DNA of 64,000 nt from Sagittula stellata E-37 (GTDB lineage: Bacteria; Pseudomonadota; Alphaproteobacteria; Rhodobacterales; Rhodobacteraceae): positions 1,550,001-1,614,000 of the forward strand of contig NZ_CP155729.1 of assembly GCF_039724765.1 (NCBI RefSeq), written 5' to 3'. The notes beneath the pieces are model-generated. The model saw only the letters and a list, made by a program, of their open reading frames with translations. It made no database searches and was not told the DNA's origin. Of the stretch, positions 26,943-36,249 are shown one piece after another (the first letter of the stretch is position 1; each line of letters starts with the position of its first letter). The position numbers and the translations under genes are program-made.

Positions 26943-29183
26943 TCAGCTCGAATCCCTGAGGTATTCCATGACCGACTGCCGCACCGACTGTTCGCCGCGC
27001 AGGCGCGCCTCCTCGATCACGTCGCGGATCTCGGTCAGCGAATAGCGCATCAGAAGCGACTTGACCGGGCCGATGGAGGCCGGACGCATCGACAGTCTGC
27101 GGAGCCCGATGGCGGCGAAACAGAGCGCTTCGACCGGTCGCCCCGCGTCTTCGCCGCAGAAAGACAATGCCGTGCCCGTTGCCTCGCAGCGCTTCACGAT
27201 CTGTTCGAGGAAGCTCAGAAAAGACACGTTCAGCGTATCGTAACGGCGGCGGACGCGCTCGTTCTCGCGGTCGGCTGCAAAGAAGAACTGCTTCAGGTCG
27301 TTGCCGCCGATCGACAGGAACTCCACCTCGCGGAAGAACCGGTCAGACGCATAGGCCAGCGAGGGCGTCTCCAGCATGCAGCCGACGGACAGTCGTTCCG
27401 GAACCTTATGGCCAAGGCGTTTCTCGCGGGCGATGACCTTGTCGACCTCGGCGCGTGCACGGGCGTATTCCTCGTATTGCGCGATGAACGGGAACATGAT
27501 CGACATCGGCCGGCCATCTGCCGCGCGCAGCAAGGCCTGGAGCTGCATGCGCATGACGCCGGGCCGGTCGAGCGCCACCCGGATCGCGCGCCAGCCAAGC
27601 GCCGGGTTCGGCTCTTCCTGCGGTTTCATGTAGGGCAGCACCTTGTCGGAACCGATGTCCAGCGTGCGGAAGATCACCTGCTTGCCGGCGGCAGCATCCA
27701 AGACGCGCTTGTAAAGCGCGGCCAGTTCGTCGCGCCGCGGCATCTGGTTCCTGACGAGGAACTGAAGTTCCGTCCGGAACAGCCCCACGCCCTCGGCTCC
27801 GGAGCTCACGAGCGACGGCAGGTCCGCCATCAACCCGGCGTTCATCAACAGGTGCACCCGTTTGCCGTCGGCCGAAACGCAATCCGTTTCGCGGATGGAG
27901 GCGTACCTCTCCTGTGCCTTCGCCTGCATCGCCATCTTGTCGCGGAAGGCGTTCACCACGGTTTCGTCCGGGCGCAGGTGCACGACGCCCTGATCGCCGT
28001 CCACAAGAATGTGGTCGCCGTTCAGCGCCTCGTTGGTGATGCGTTCCGCGTGGATCACCAGCGGGATGGCCAGCGCGCGCGCCACGATGGCGGCATGCGA
28101 TCCGACCGAGCCCTGCTCAAGAACGACGCCCTTGAGGCTGCGGCCATAGTCCAGCAGTTCGCCCGGGCCGATGTTGCGGGCGATCAGGATCGGCGCGTCC
28201 GGCATCTTGGCACCGGTCTCGCGGCCTTGCCCCGTGAGGATGCGAAGGAGCCGGTTGGACAGGTCGTCGAGGTCATGAAGACGCTCGCGCAGGTAGCCGT
28301 CGGTGACCTGGCTCATGCGGGACCGGGCCTGCGACTGTTCCTTCTCGACGGCGGCCTCGGCGGACAGGCCAAGGGCGATGTCCTCTTCCATGCGCCGCAG
28401 CCAGCCCTTGGAGTTAGCGAACATCCGGTAGGCTTCCAGCACATCGACCTGTTCCTGGTCGCCCATGGCACCGGCCAGCATTTCGTCGACTGACACGCGC
28501 AGCGTGTCCACGGCTTCGCGCAGGCGGTCGGCCTCGCGCTCAGGGTCGTCGGTCACGAGGTTGGTGACGACGACGCGGGGTTCGTGCAGCCAGGCTTGGC
28601 CCATGGCTGTGCCTTCCTGGCCGGTCGCGCCACGGAACAGCACGGCCTGCGTGTGGCGCGCTTTCAGCGCAGCACCTTCGCCGGTAAACGCGCCCAGTTC
28701 CGTCATCTCCGCCAGCACCATGGCCACGACTTCGAGCGCGTAGATCTCGTCGTCGGAGAACTCACGCACCTGTTTCGATTGAACGACGAGAACGCCCAGT
28801 TTCTCGCCCAGACGCTGGATAGGCACGCCGAGGAAGCTGGAATAGATCTCTTCCCCGGTCTCCGGCATGTATCGGAACCCGGGCGCGGCGGGCGCATCGG
28901 CGGTGTTGATCAGCTTGCCGGATCGCGCGACACGGCCGACGAGGCCTTCGCCCAGCTTCATGCGGGTTTCGTGCACGGCTTCAGGCTTCAGGCCCTGGGT
29001 TGCGCAAAGTTCCAGGGTGTTGGCGTCACGGAAGAGATAGATCGAACAGACCTCGGTTCCCATGCTGTCGGCGGTCAGATGAGTGATCTTGTCCAGACGC
29101 GCCTGACCGGCTGCGTCCTCGGCCATCGTGTCCCTCAGCCGGCCAAGAAGTTTGCGGCTTTCCGATTCTGTTTTGGGCACCAT
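26943..29183 (-). CDS. ptsP: PEP-protein phosphotransferase of the nitrogen PTS (EI-Ntr)
   Basis: Transfers phosphate from phosphoenolpyruvate to NPr in the regulatory nitrogen phosphotransferase system. The product has 746 residues: an N-terminal GAF domain (about 20-165), the swivelling domain with the phosphorylated His363 in GSVGSHAAIVAR, and the PEP-binding barrel (VGLFRTELQFL, LDIGSDKVLPY, FFAADRENERV, LSFCGEDAGRP). The ATG at 29183 is used; an earlier in-frame ATG at 29228 is possible. lysC lies about 2.3 kb away on the other strand. Confidence 0.95.
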   Translation of the reverse strand: MVPKTESESRKLLGRLRDTMAEDAAGQARLDKITHLTADSMGTEVCSIYLFRDANTLELCATQGLKPEAVHETRMKLGEGLVGRVARSGKLINTADAPAAPGFRYMPETGEEIYSSFLGVPIQRLGEKLGVLVVQSKQVREFSDDEIYALEVVAMVLAEMTELGAFTGEGAALKARHTQAVLFRGATGQEGTAMGQAWLHEPRVVVTNLVTDDPEREADRLREAVDTLRVSVDEMLAGAMGDQEQVDVLEAYRMFANSKGWLRRMEEDIALGLSAEAAVEKEQSQARSRMSQVTDGYLRERLHDLDDLSNRLLRILTGQGRETGAKMPDAPILIARNIGPGELLDYGRSLKGVVLEQGSVGSHAAIVARALAIPLVIHAERITNEALNGDHILVDGDQGVVHLRPDETVVNAFRDKMAMQAKAQERYASIRETDCVSADGKRVHLLMNAGLMADLPSLVSSGAEGVGLFRTELQFLVRNQMPRRDELAALYKRVLDAAAGKQVIFRTLDIGSDKVLPYMKPQEEPNPALGWRAIRVALDRPGVMRMQLQALLRAADGRPMSIMFPFIAQYEEYARARAEVDKVIAREKRLGHKVPERLSVGCMLETPSLAYASDRFFREVEFLSIGGNDLKQFFFAADRENERVRRRYDTLNVSFLSFLEQIVKRCEATGTALSFCGEDAGRPVEALCFAAIGLRRLSMRPASIGPVKSLLMRYSLTEIRDVIEEARLRGEQSVRQSVMEYLRDSS

Positions 29184-29722
29184 GTGATCAGTATTCCTCG
29201 GACCGTGCGGCTTGCAGGGATAGAGCATTGCGGGCGGGTTGGGAAATGGCTTTTCAAAACCGGCCGGGCATTTTTCCCGCTAAGGGCGAATTTCCGGGGA
29301 GCGAATGACATGTATTTCATCGCTTGTCCGGACAGTCTCTGCCTGACGAAGTTCCGCCCGCATATCATTGAAACTGTTCAGTTTAAGGAGTTGTCCCCAG
29401 GAGGAGGGCCGATTTTGTGCCGGAAGAATGTGGATAACTCTGTGGATTGGCAGTGTATATGATGCTTTATGGGACCTGGATCGCCACCTTGGACGTTCTA
29501 AGTTGCAAAAAGTCAAAAATCTGATCCGAAAAAGGGGTCCTGTTTGTCCCTGGGCGCGCCTCTCTTCCTGGTTTAGCAACCCCGGAAAAACGAACCGGCA
29601 CGTTACGAATTTGTCATGCCGTCTGGCGGTCGAAACGGTCGGCTTCTGGATAGTCGCAGCGCTTGCAAAGCGTGCCGGCGGCGTCATAAGCGCGGGGGCG
29701 GTTCCGGGCAAGAGAGACTGGC
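29184..29722. other. 539-base gap with DnaA-box-like pair, no gene recognised
   Basis: The region between divergent ptsP and waaA is visibly richer in A and T than its surroundings and holds no convincing frame. TGTGGATAA (29429-29437) is a perfect DnaA box, followed 12 bases later by TGTGGATTG (29441-29449), one variant of the same box. This tandem resembles arrangements in bacterial origins, but only two boxes are clear, so it may just be a DnaA-regulated promoter region or chance. Confidence 0.35.
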
Positions 29723-30901
29723 ATGCTACTTTACCGACTGCTGATCAGCCTCTTTGCCACCGCAGTCCTTCTGCGCCGCGGTCCGTCGCGCTTAACCATA
29801 CCGGACCCGCAGGATGGGCCGCACGTCTGGTTGCACGGTGCGTCGAACGGAGAGCTTGCCTCCGTCCGCCCCGTTCTGGAGCGGTTGACGGCCGCCGATC
29901 CGGAGCGACGGTGGCTTGTGACGGCCAACACCGAAACAGCGCGAGACATGGTGGCAGGCTGGGCATTGCCCCGCGTCAGCGCACGGCTTGCGCCGGTGGA
30001 TCTGCAACGCGTTACCGGCAAGGTCATCCGCGACTGGGGCGTGACCGCGCATGTTTCCCTGGAAGCGGAGATATGGGCGCACCGGTTCCTGGACTGTCCC
30101 GGGCCGGTCATCCTGTTGGGGGCACGCATGAGCGAAGGCACGGCACGCGGCTGGGGTCGGGTGCCCGGCCTCTCCCGGCGGGTGCTGGAGAGGGTCCGCT
30201 TCGCCTCTGCACAGGATGCGGGGTCCATGTCTCGTCTGGTCGCTCTCGGCCTGCCAGAGATGGCGCGCGGTCCGGTCGTCGACCTCAAGTCCTTCTACGC
30301 ACCCCCCACCGTCACGCCTCCGGCAGGGTTCGCCAGAAACCATACCTGGTTGGCCGCTTCGACCCACGAAGGCGAGGAGGCCATCGTTCTTGCAGCGCAT
30401 GCGGCCGCGCGGGAGGCCGAACCCGACTTGCGTCTCATTCTCGCACCACGGCACCCGCGCCGAGCAAGGGAAGTGCGCGCGATGGCCGAGGATCTTGGGC
30501 TGACGGTGGCGCAGCGCAGCCTCGGGGAAACGGACGGCACGGTCTATCTTGCCGACACGATGGGCGAGATGGCGTTGTGGTACGCGGCGGTAGGGCGCGT
30601 GTTTGTCGGCGGCACCCTGACGGACCGGGGCGGGCACACGCCGTATGAACCCGCCGCCTTTGGCGCCTCCCTGATCCATGGCCCTGATGTGCGCAATTTC
30701 CGCGCGGCCTACGGGCGCCTGGCTGGGGCTGGCGCAGCGCTGGAAATCGCGCAGCCAGACGACCTCGTACAGGCGTTGGCCGCCCTTGCCGATCCCGGCG
30801 AACAGGCGCGCATGGGGGCTCTGGCCCGCGAAACGCTGCGTCCGGAGGCAGGGATCGAGACGATTTGCGAGAAGATCTCGGGAACTCTTGAGACTGGGTA
30901 A
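29723..30901 (+). CDS. waaA: 3-deoxy-D-manno-octulosonic acid transferase
   Basis: Adds Kdo to lipid A precursor at the inner membrane during lipopolysaccharide synthesis. The product has 392 residues with an N-terminal membrane anchor (LLYRLLISLFATAVLL), the active-site motif HGASNGE containing the catalytic Glu, SLEAEIWAHRF, and the C-terminal GT-B motifs HPRRAREV and VGGTLTDRGGHTPYEPA. Slightly shorter than E. coli WaaA (425). GAGAGA precedes the ATG. It runs toward DUF1178 and lysC on the same strand. Confidence 0.92.
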   Translation: MLLYRLLISLFATAVLLRRGPSRLTIPDPQDGPHVWLHGASNGELASVRPVLERLTAADPERRWLVTANTETARDMVAGWALPRVSARLAPVDLQRVTGKVIRDWGVTAHVSLEAEIWAHRFLDCPGPVILLGARMSEGTARGWGRVPGLSRRVLERVRFASAQDAGSMSRLVALGLPEMARGPVVDLKSFYAPPTVTPPAGFARNHTWLAASTHEGEEAIVLAAHAAAREAEPDLRLILAPRHPRRAREVRAMAEDLGLTVAQRSLGETDGTVYLADTMGEMALWYAAVGRVFVGGTLTDRGGHTPYEPAAFGASLIHGPDVRNFRAAYGRLAGAGAALEIAQPDDLVQALAALADPGEQARMGALARETLRPEAGIETICEKISGTLETG

Positions 30902-30952
30902 ACGCTACCTTTAATATACTGCAGTCAAGATGTTTACGGGATCGAGGACGGT

Positions 30953-31378
30953 ATGATCCGTTATGCCCTGAAATGCGCCGAAGGCCACAGCTTTGAAAGC
31001 TGGTTCCAATCCGCGTCCGCCTTCGACCGGCTCGACGCCGCAGGGCATGTGAGCTGCGCCATATGCGGCTCCACCAAGGTCGACAAAGCGATGATGGCCC
31101 CGCGCGTCAGCAGTGGAGAGGCCGAACAGGCCAAACCCCTGACCGGGACCCCGCAACATCCGGCGGAGCAGGCCTTGGCGGCGCTGCGCGATCACGTGGA
31201 AAAGAACTCGGATTACGTCGGACGGGACTTCGTCCGCGAAGCGCGTGCGATGCATGTCGGCGCCGTGCCCGAACGCCCGATCTGGGGCGAGGCGCGCTCT
31301 GACGAGGCAAAGGCTCTGGTCGAGGACGGGATCCAGATCGCGCCGCTGCCTTTCCGGCCCAGGCGAGAGTCCAACTGA
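30953..31378 (+). CDS. DUF1178-family protein
   Basis: 141 residues beginning MIRYALKCAEGHSFESWFQS with a CAICGS motif 20 residues further on. The two cysteine sites (C8 and CAIC) look like a small zinc ribbon. The C-terminal part (EKNSDYVGRDFVREARAMHV) is the conserved core of DUF1178. Function unknown; widespread in alphaproteobacteria. It lies 51 bases after waaA and 100 bases before lysC. Confidence 0.85.
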   Translation: MIRYALKCAEGHSFESWFQSASAFDRLDAAGHVSCAICGSTKVDKAMMAPRVSSGEAEQAKPLTGTPQHPAEQALAALRDHVEKNSDYVGRDFVREARAMHVGAVPERPIWGEARSDEAKALVEDGIQIAPLPFRPRRESN

Positions 31379-31478
31379 GCCGGTCAAACGGCCGGTTGCG
31401 CTTCCGATGCGACACGCCGCTCTTGCGCAGCGTCATGCAGCGGCGTAAAGGCCCTTCCGACCTGAAGGAAGAAAGATC

Positions 31479-32717
31479 ATGCCTGTTCTCGTGATGAAAT
31501 TCGGCGGCACGTCCGTCGCCACGCTGGACCGCATCCGGCGCGCCGCAAAGCGCGTCGGCGTCGAAGTCGCCAAAGGCTATGACGTCATCGTCATCGTCAG
31601 CGCCATGTCGGGTGAAACGAACAAGCTTGTCGGCTATGTCGAGGAAACCTCGCCCCTTTTCGACGCGCGCGAATACGATGCGGTCGTGTCGAGCGGCGAG
31701 AACGTCACCGCCGGCCTCATGGCGCTGACCCTGCAGGAAATGGACGTTCCGGCGCGCAGCTGGCAGGGCTGGCAGGTGCCGGTCCGCACGACCTCTGCGC
31801 ATGCGTCTGCCCGGATCGAGGAAATCCCGACCGACAACATCATGGCGAAGTTCGGCGAAGGTATGCGCGTTGCCGTCGTCGCGGGCTTCCAGGGGATCTC
31901 TCCCGAAGGACGCATCACCACGCTGGGTCGCGGGGGCAGCGACACCACCGCCGTGGCGTTTGCCGCCGCCTTCGACGCCGAGCGCTGCGATATCTATACG
32001 GATGTGGACGGTGTCTACACCACCGACCCGCGCATCTGCGAAAAGGCGCGGAAGCTGGACAGGATCGCGTTCGAGGAAATGCTGGAACTGGCGAGCCTCG
32101 GCGCGAAAGTTCTGCAGACCCGTTCGGTCGAGCTGGCGATGCGGTACAAGGTGAAGTTGCGCGTTCTGAGCAGCTTCGAGGAAATGGACGACGCGGCCGG
32201 CACCCTGGTCTGCGACGAGGAGGACATCATGGAAAGCAAGGTCGTGGCCGGTGTGGCCCATTCCCGTGACGAGGCCAAGATGACCCTCGTCTCTGTCGCC
32301 GACCGCCCGGGGATCGCCGCGGCGATCTTTACCCCGCTGGCGGATGCAGGCGTGAACGTCGACATGATCGTTCAGAACATCTCGGAGGACGGGCGGACGG
32401 ACATGACGTTCTCCTGCCCGACGAACCAGGTGGCGCGGGCGCAAAAGGCGATGAACGACGCCAAGGAGTCCGGCAGCATCAACTTCCACGAGATCCTCGC
32501 CGATACGGCGGTCTGCAAGATCTCGGTCGTGGGCATCGGCATGCGGTCCCACACCGGGGTCGCCGCGAAGATGTTCAAGGTGCTGGCGCAGGAAGGCATC
32601 AACATTCAGGTCATCACGACGTCGGAGATCAAGATTTCCGTTCTGGTCGAGCGCAAGTACATGGAACTGGCTGTTCAGGCGCTGCACGACGCGTTCGATC
32701 TGGACAAGGCCGGCTGA
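31479..32717 (+). CDS. lysC: aspartate kinase
   Basis: Phosphorylates aspartate, the first step to lysine, threonine, methionine and diaminopimelate. The product has 412 residues: the kinase domain starts VLVMKFGGTSVATLDR, with GRGGSDTTAVAFAAA and DVDGVYTTDPR, and two ACT domains follow from about residue 265 (VADRPGIAAAIFTPLADAG and VGIGMRSHTGVAAKMF), the feedback-binding region. AAGGAAGAAAG precedes the ATG. A terminator follows at once. Confidence 0.97.
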   Translation: MPVLVMKFGGTSVATLDRIRRAAKRVGVEVAKGYDVIVIVSAMSGETNKLVGYVEETSPLFDAREYDAVVSSGENVTAGLMALTLQEMDVPARSWQGWQVPVRTTSAHASARIEEIPTDNIMAKFGEGMRVAVVAGFQGISPEGRITTLGRGGSDTTAVAFAAAFDAERCDIYTDVDGVYTTDPRICEKARKLDRIAFEEMLELASLGAKVLQTRSVELAMRYKVKLRVLSSFEEMDDAAGTLVCDEEDIMESKVVAGVAHSRDEAKMTLVSVADRPGIAAAIFTPLADAGVNVDMIVQNISEDGRTDMTFSCPTNQVARAQKAMNDAKESGSINFHEILADTAVCKISVVGIGMRSHTGVAAKMFKVLAQEGINIQVITTSEIKISVLVERKYMELAVQALHDAFDLDKAG

Positions 32718-32746
32718 CCAGTCTCCGCCGGTTGCGTATTCCTGAC

Positions 32747-32775
32747 GGCGGTCCCGGGGAAGGGGCCGCCTTTTT
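32747..32775 (+). terminator. Rho-independent terminator of lysC
   Basis: GGCGGTCCC (32747-32755) pairs with GGGGCCGCC (32762-32770) with one G-T pair, followed by five T. The gap to the convergent protease gene is only 72 bases, so it may serve both directions. Confidence 0.85.
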
Positions 32776-32789
32776 CATGTGCGGACGCG

Positions 32790-35366
32790 TCAGGCGATCT
32801 CGACCGCCGGTTCCATGAAGTCGGTCGTGATCTCAAACCCGTTGTCCAGGTACAGAACGCGTTGGACGGCATTACCATTGGCATCGAACGTCGTGGTGTA
32901 GCTGGACCAGTTCCAGTCGTCCTGCATATCCCTGACCGTTTCGGAGGTCCGGATGCCGTTGGCGAAGGCGGAGTCGATCTCGACACCGTCGTCGCGGCAC
33001 AGCACCTGCCGGATGCGGGCCCCGTTCATGTCGAAGTGATCCGCAGCGCTGTCCCAGAAGAAGCTGTCGGCGGTATCGTGCACCGTCTTCGTCACAACAC
33101 GACCGCCGCTGAAACTGGTTTCGACCGTGCGGCCATCGTCGAAGGTCATGACTTGCGACACCCGGCTGCCTTGCTGGTCGTAAGTGTCGACGTAGTTGCT
33201 CCAGGGTCTTTCGTTGTTGGCATCGGTGACCGTCACGGTGGCCCTTTGTCCGCCGACAAAATCGGTTTGCACCTGCAACCCGTTGTCGAGTTGGAGGTTC
33301 TGCATGGTCCGTGCACCTGACGCATTGTAGTGGTCGGTGTAGCTGGTCCAGCCTCTGGAATTGTCGTTATCTGTCACGGTGACCGTGGATCGGTTGCCGT
33401 TGACATAATCCGTGTCGAGCTGCAGCCCGTTGTCCAGCAACATGCTCCGCGTGGAGAGGGTGCCGGAGGAGTCGAAGGTATCCGTGTAGCTGCTCCATGT
33501 CCGGATGTCGCCGCCGTCCGTGACGGTGACGGATGCGCGGTTGCCGCCATCGAAGGTCGTGTCGACGCGCAGGCCGCTGTCATGCTGCATGCTGCGCGTG
33601 GCGAGGTTGCCCGACTGGTCGAATGTGTCGGTGTAGCTTGTCCAGCTACGGGTGTCCTGCGCGTCGGACACCGTCACGGAGGACCGCTGCCCGCCCGAGA
33701 ACGCGGTTTCGACCACCAAGCCATTGTCCAGGGTCATGTCTTGCGATACGCGCGCCCCGTTGGCGGCATAGGTGTCGGTGTAGCTGTCCCAGTCGTATAC
33801 GTCCGACAGGTCGGTGGCTGTCATGTGCGTCGCAACGCCGTTCGCGTACTCCGCAACCCGGCGCACGCCGTTGTCCATGACGGTGGTGGTCCGCAGCAAG
33901 GTGTCGTCGGCATCGTAATCGTAGGTGATCGTATCCCAATCGAACTGATCGCCGTCGTCGGTCGCCGTGGTCGAATACGCGGTGCCGACGAAGCTCTCGG
34001 TCCGGATTGTGCCATCGTCGTTCAGTGTGGTGCGGGTCAGCAGCGTGCCGGAGCTGTCGAAGGTGTCGGTGTAGGCGCTCCAGTTGGCGGAGTTGTTCGT
34101 GTCGACCGTCACGCGGCATGCGGCATAGTCGGCGCCCGTTGCGGTGAATGTGATCGTCTGACCGTTCGCCGAGGACCCGACAACCGCCGTGCCGTCGGCG
34201 AAGGTCAGTGTCTCGATCCCGGTGAAGCGCGTGGTGTTGCCGTTCACCGTCAACGTCGCGGCGCCGTTGCAGCCAAAGGTGTAGTCGGTGAAAGCGCCGC
34301 CCATCGCCAGCAGGTCGCTGCCCGCGCCGCCGTTGATTGTGTCGTTTCCGTCCGACCCGAAGATGGTGTCGTTTCCGGAGCCCGAATGGATGTTGTTGTT
34401 GGCCGAATTTGTGGTGATGCTGTCGCGCCCGCTACCGGTGGTCGCGTTCTCGATCACCGCGCCGCGGGCAATGGCGAAATTGCCGACCTCGCCGTTCAGA
34501 TCGGAAAAGGTGCCGTCACGCAGGTCGAGACGCTGGTTCGCGGACCGTGACCCGAGGTTGATCGTGTCCGTCCCGGCGCTGTCGAAGATCGCCACGGCCC
34601 ATTGCGTCGAAAGACCCATGCCCTTCTGCGCGAGGTTGGTGTTGTCGCCATAGACGGTGTTTCCGGTGTTCACGTTCGTGGGCGTGCCGTACAGGTTCTG
34701 GATCGCGAGGATGTCGGCCAGCTGCGTGGTCGCGAGATAGTTCGAAGACGCGTTGGTGTGCGGGTTTTCCCACTGGCCGAAGTACGACATGATCGAATAC
34801 TGCCAGCTGTCCTGCTGGTAGTGCGCATCGGTGCCGAAGTCGGCGGACCCGTTGTAATTGCCCGCGTGGCCCAGCCCGAGCGCATGGCCGATCTCGTGGA
34901 TGTAGGTCTGCAGGTAGTAGTCGCCGTAACCCTGCCAGCCGGTGTTCACGTTGACATAGGACTGTGTGATCGTCTGCCCGGCGATGTAGGAATAGGAATA
35001 GGCCCCGGAGGAATCGTCGGTGAAGACGAAATCGGCGCCGGTGGACGTGGTGATCTGGAAGTTCAGGCCAGAGACGGCGGACCATGCCTCGAATGCCTCT
35101 ATGGCGGTGGCGCGTCCCGTCGAATCCAGTTGCGAGACGTTGAAGGTCAGCGTGTCACCGGCCTCTGCATCGAAAGACCTGCGCGCGCGGCCGGTGGAGT
35201 GCCAGTACCCGTCCGTCAACTGCGCGGCGACCTGATCCAGCGAATAACTGGGCAGGGTGGCCGAAAGGCTGGCACCGGACGCGTCACCGCTGGAATCGAA
35301 AGAGGTGGCGCCGTGGGTGTCGTAGGTGGATGTCGACGGGTCGCGGGCTTGGCAAAGGAAACACAT
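32790..35366 (-). CDS. serralysin-type M10 metalloprotease with C-terminal tandem repeats
   Basis: Probable secreted zinc endopeptidase. The product has 858 residues. The N-terminus MCFLCQARDPS matches M10 proteases of this bacterial group. The catalytic domain shows the zinc motif HEIGHALGLGH and the Met-turn SIMSYF. RTX-type calcium repeats follow (GSGNDTIFGSDGNDTINGG), then nine copies of a 49-residue unit to the C-terminus. There is no classical signal peptide, which fits type I secretion, but no ABC exporter genes are adjacent. The ATG at 35366 has only a weak ribosome site; the frame extends upstream but loses similarity. Confidence 0.88.
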   Translation of the reverse strand: MCFLCQARDPSTSTYDTHGATSFDSSGDASGASLSATLPSYSLDQVAAQLTDGYWHSTGRARRSFDAEAGDTLTFNVSQLDSTGRATAIEAFEAWSAVSGLNFQITTSTGADFVFTDDSSGAYSYSYIAGQTITQSYVNVNTGWQGYGDYYLQTYIHEIGHALGLGHAGNYNGSADFGTDAHYQQDSWQYSIMSYFGQWENPHTNASSNYLATTQLADILAIQNLYGTPTNVNTGNTVYGDNTNLAQKGMGLSTQWAVAIFDSAGTDTINLGSRSANQRLDLRDGTFSDLNGEVGNFAIARGAVIENATTGSGRDSITTNSANNNIHSGSGNDTIFGSDGNDTINGGAGSDLLAMGGAFTDYTFGCNGAATLTVNGNTTRFTGIETLTFADGTAVVGSSANGQTITFTATGADYAACRVTVDTNNSANWSAYTDTFDSSGTLLTRTTLNDDGTIRTESFVGTAYSTTATDDGDQFDWDTITYDYDADDTLLRTTTVMDNGVRRVAEYANGVATHMTATDLSDVYDWDSYTDTYAANGARVSQDMTLDNGLVVETAFSGGQRSSVTVSDAQDTRSWTSYTDTFDQSGNLATRSMQHDSGLRVDTTFDGGNRASVTVTDGGDIRTWSSYTDTFDSSGTLSTRSMLLDNGLQLDTDYVNGNRSTVTVTDNDNSRGWTSYTDHYNASGARTMQNLQLDNGLQVQTDFVGGQRATVTVTDANNERPWSNYVDTYDQQGSRVSQVMTFDDGRTVETSFSGGRVVTKTVHDTADSFFWDSAADHFDMNGARIRQVLCRDDGVEIDSAFANGIRTSETVRDMQDDWNWSSYTTTFDANGNAVQRVLYLDNGFEITTDFMEPAVEIA
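32793..34085 (-). repeat. nine tandem 49-residue (147-base) repeats inside the protease gene
   Basis: Unit starts on the minus strand are 34085 (48 residues), 33941, 33794, 33647, 33500, 33353, 33206, 33059 and 32912 (last copy 40 residues). The consensus is W-x-S-Y-T-D-T-[FY]-D-x-x-G-x(6)-x(4)-D-N-G-x(4)-T-x-F-x-x-G-x-R-x-x-V-T-V-x-D. Copies 3 to 6 are most alike. The alternating Tyr/Thr/Val pattern suggests stacked beta hairpins, perhaps a stalk or binding surface. The period was read directly; the fold is inferred. Confidence 0.9.
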
Positions 35367-35870
35367 GTATGGTCGCTCTCTTCGATGACGGGCCGTCCGC
35401 CGGGTACGGACGTCGGGACTTGAGGGAAGAGCGATCCTTCTGATCGGCATGGGGCGGCCACCATTCAGGCGCCGGCTGCGAGGGGCGTTTCGAACCCGAT
35501 GCAAGATTTGCGAGAGAATCCGGATGCGGTGGGGCGCAAAGACGAAGCTTTTGCGTCATTGGGTATGCAACGAGGACACTGGAGGGTGTTGTGCCGCGTT
35601 GTTTCCGTCACAGAGAGCCGGATTTAGTGAATTTTATTCAACGGTTTAAGGTTTGCTCCGATGGCCTGGAGCGTCCCGTGTCCCCAAATGGGCGCTCCGG
35701 GCAAGGTGCACGGGTGCGCAGTGCTCAAACGGCCTTCGATCCGGGCCTTGCCCTGCACGCGGCGTCGGTTTGGATGCGTTTGCCTGCAGCCGATCGGCTT
35801 CACGACACATGGCCAACGATACCGCGTACGGGCGCCACCCAAAACGTGTCATCAAGGGAGAAAGGAGAGA
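35367..35870. other. 504-base gap, no gene recognised
   Basis: Between the protease start and tRNA-Thr. It contains an AT-rich stretch near 35628-35652 (GAATTTTATTCAACGG) that could hold the protease promoter on the minus strand, but no clear -35/-10 pair and no convincing frame on either strand. Confidence 0.4.
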
Positions 35871-35945
<75 letters not shown>

Positions 35946-36062
35946 GCCGTGTGGGGGCGTTTAGACTCTCTCTTTGAAGCGCGCAAGAGGGGTTTGGCGA
36001 AAAAACGTACAGCGATTTTCCGGAGGCTGGACCCGTTATCGCGGCTGGGGTACATCCGCCCC

Positions 36063-36236
36063 ATGGATCGGGGCAATCGCAAGAGCAAGGCGTCCAAGGA
36101 CAGTCGCCGTGAGGACCGCCTGAAGGCGGCTCTCAAGGTGAATCTGGCGCGTCGCAAGGCGCAGGCGCGTGCCCGGTCCGAAAACGAGCCCGGAGACGCC
36201 GGGCGGACCACGGACAACGACTCGAATTCGGATTGA
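36063..36236 (+). CDS. small basic protein upstream of murA
   Basis: 57 residues: a highly charged helix ([20 protein letters not shown]) with an acidic Asp/Asn tail. Similar short basic proteins precede murA in related bacteria, so it is probably conserved; no function is known to me. The ATG at 36063 is the first in frame giving the compact form. murA starts 13 bases after its stop, so they are likely cotranscribed. Confidence 0.65.
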   Translation: MDRGNRKSKASKDSRREDRLKAALKVNLARRKAQARARSENEPGDAGRTTDNDSNSD

Positions 36237-36249
36237 GAGGCAGGCAGGC

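Noticed and set aside
26850..28493. Long open frame antisense to ptsP (about 547 codons)
   Set aside because: His/Arg/Asp-rich translation with no family features, caused by high GC third positions of ptsP.
33330..34550. Long open frame antisense to the protease repeats
   Set aside because: It mirrors the 147-base repeat periodicity and shows no domain of its own; ptsP-like antisense artefact.
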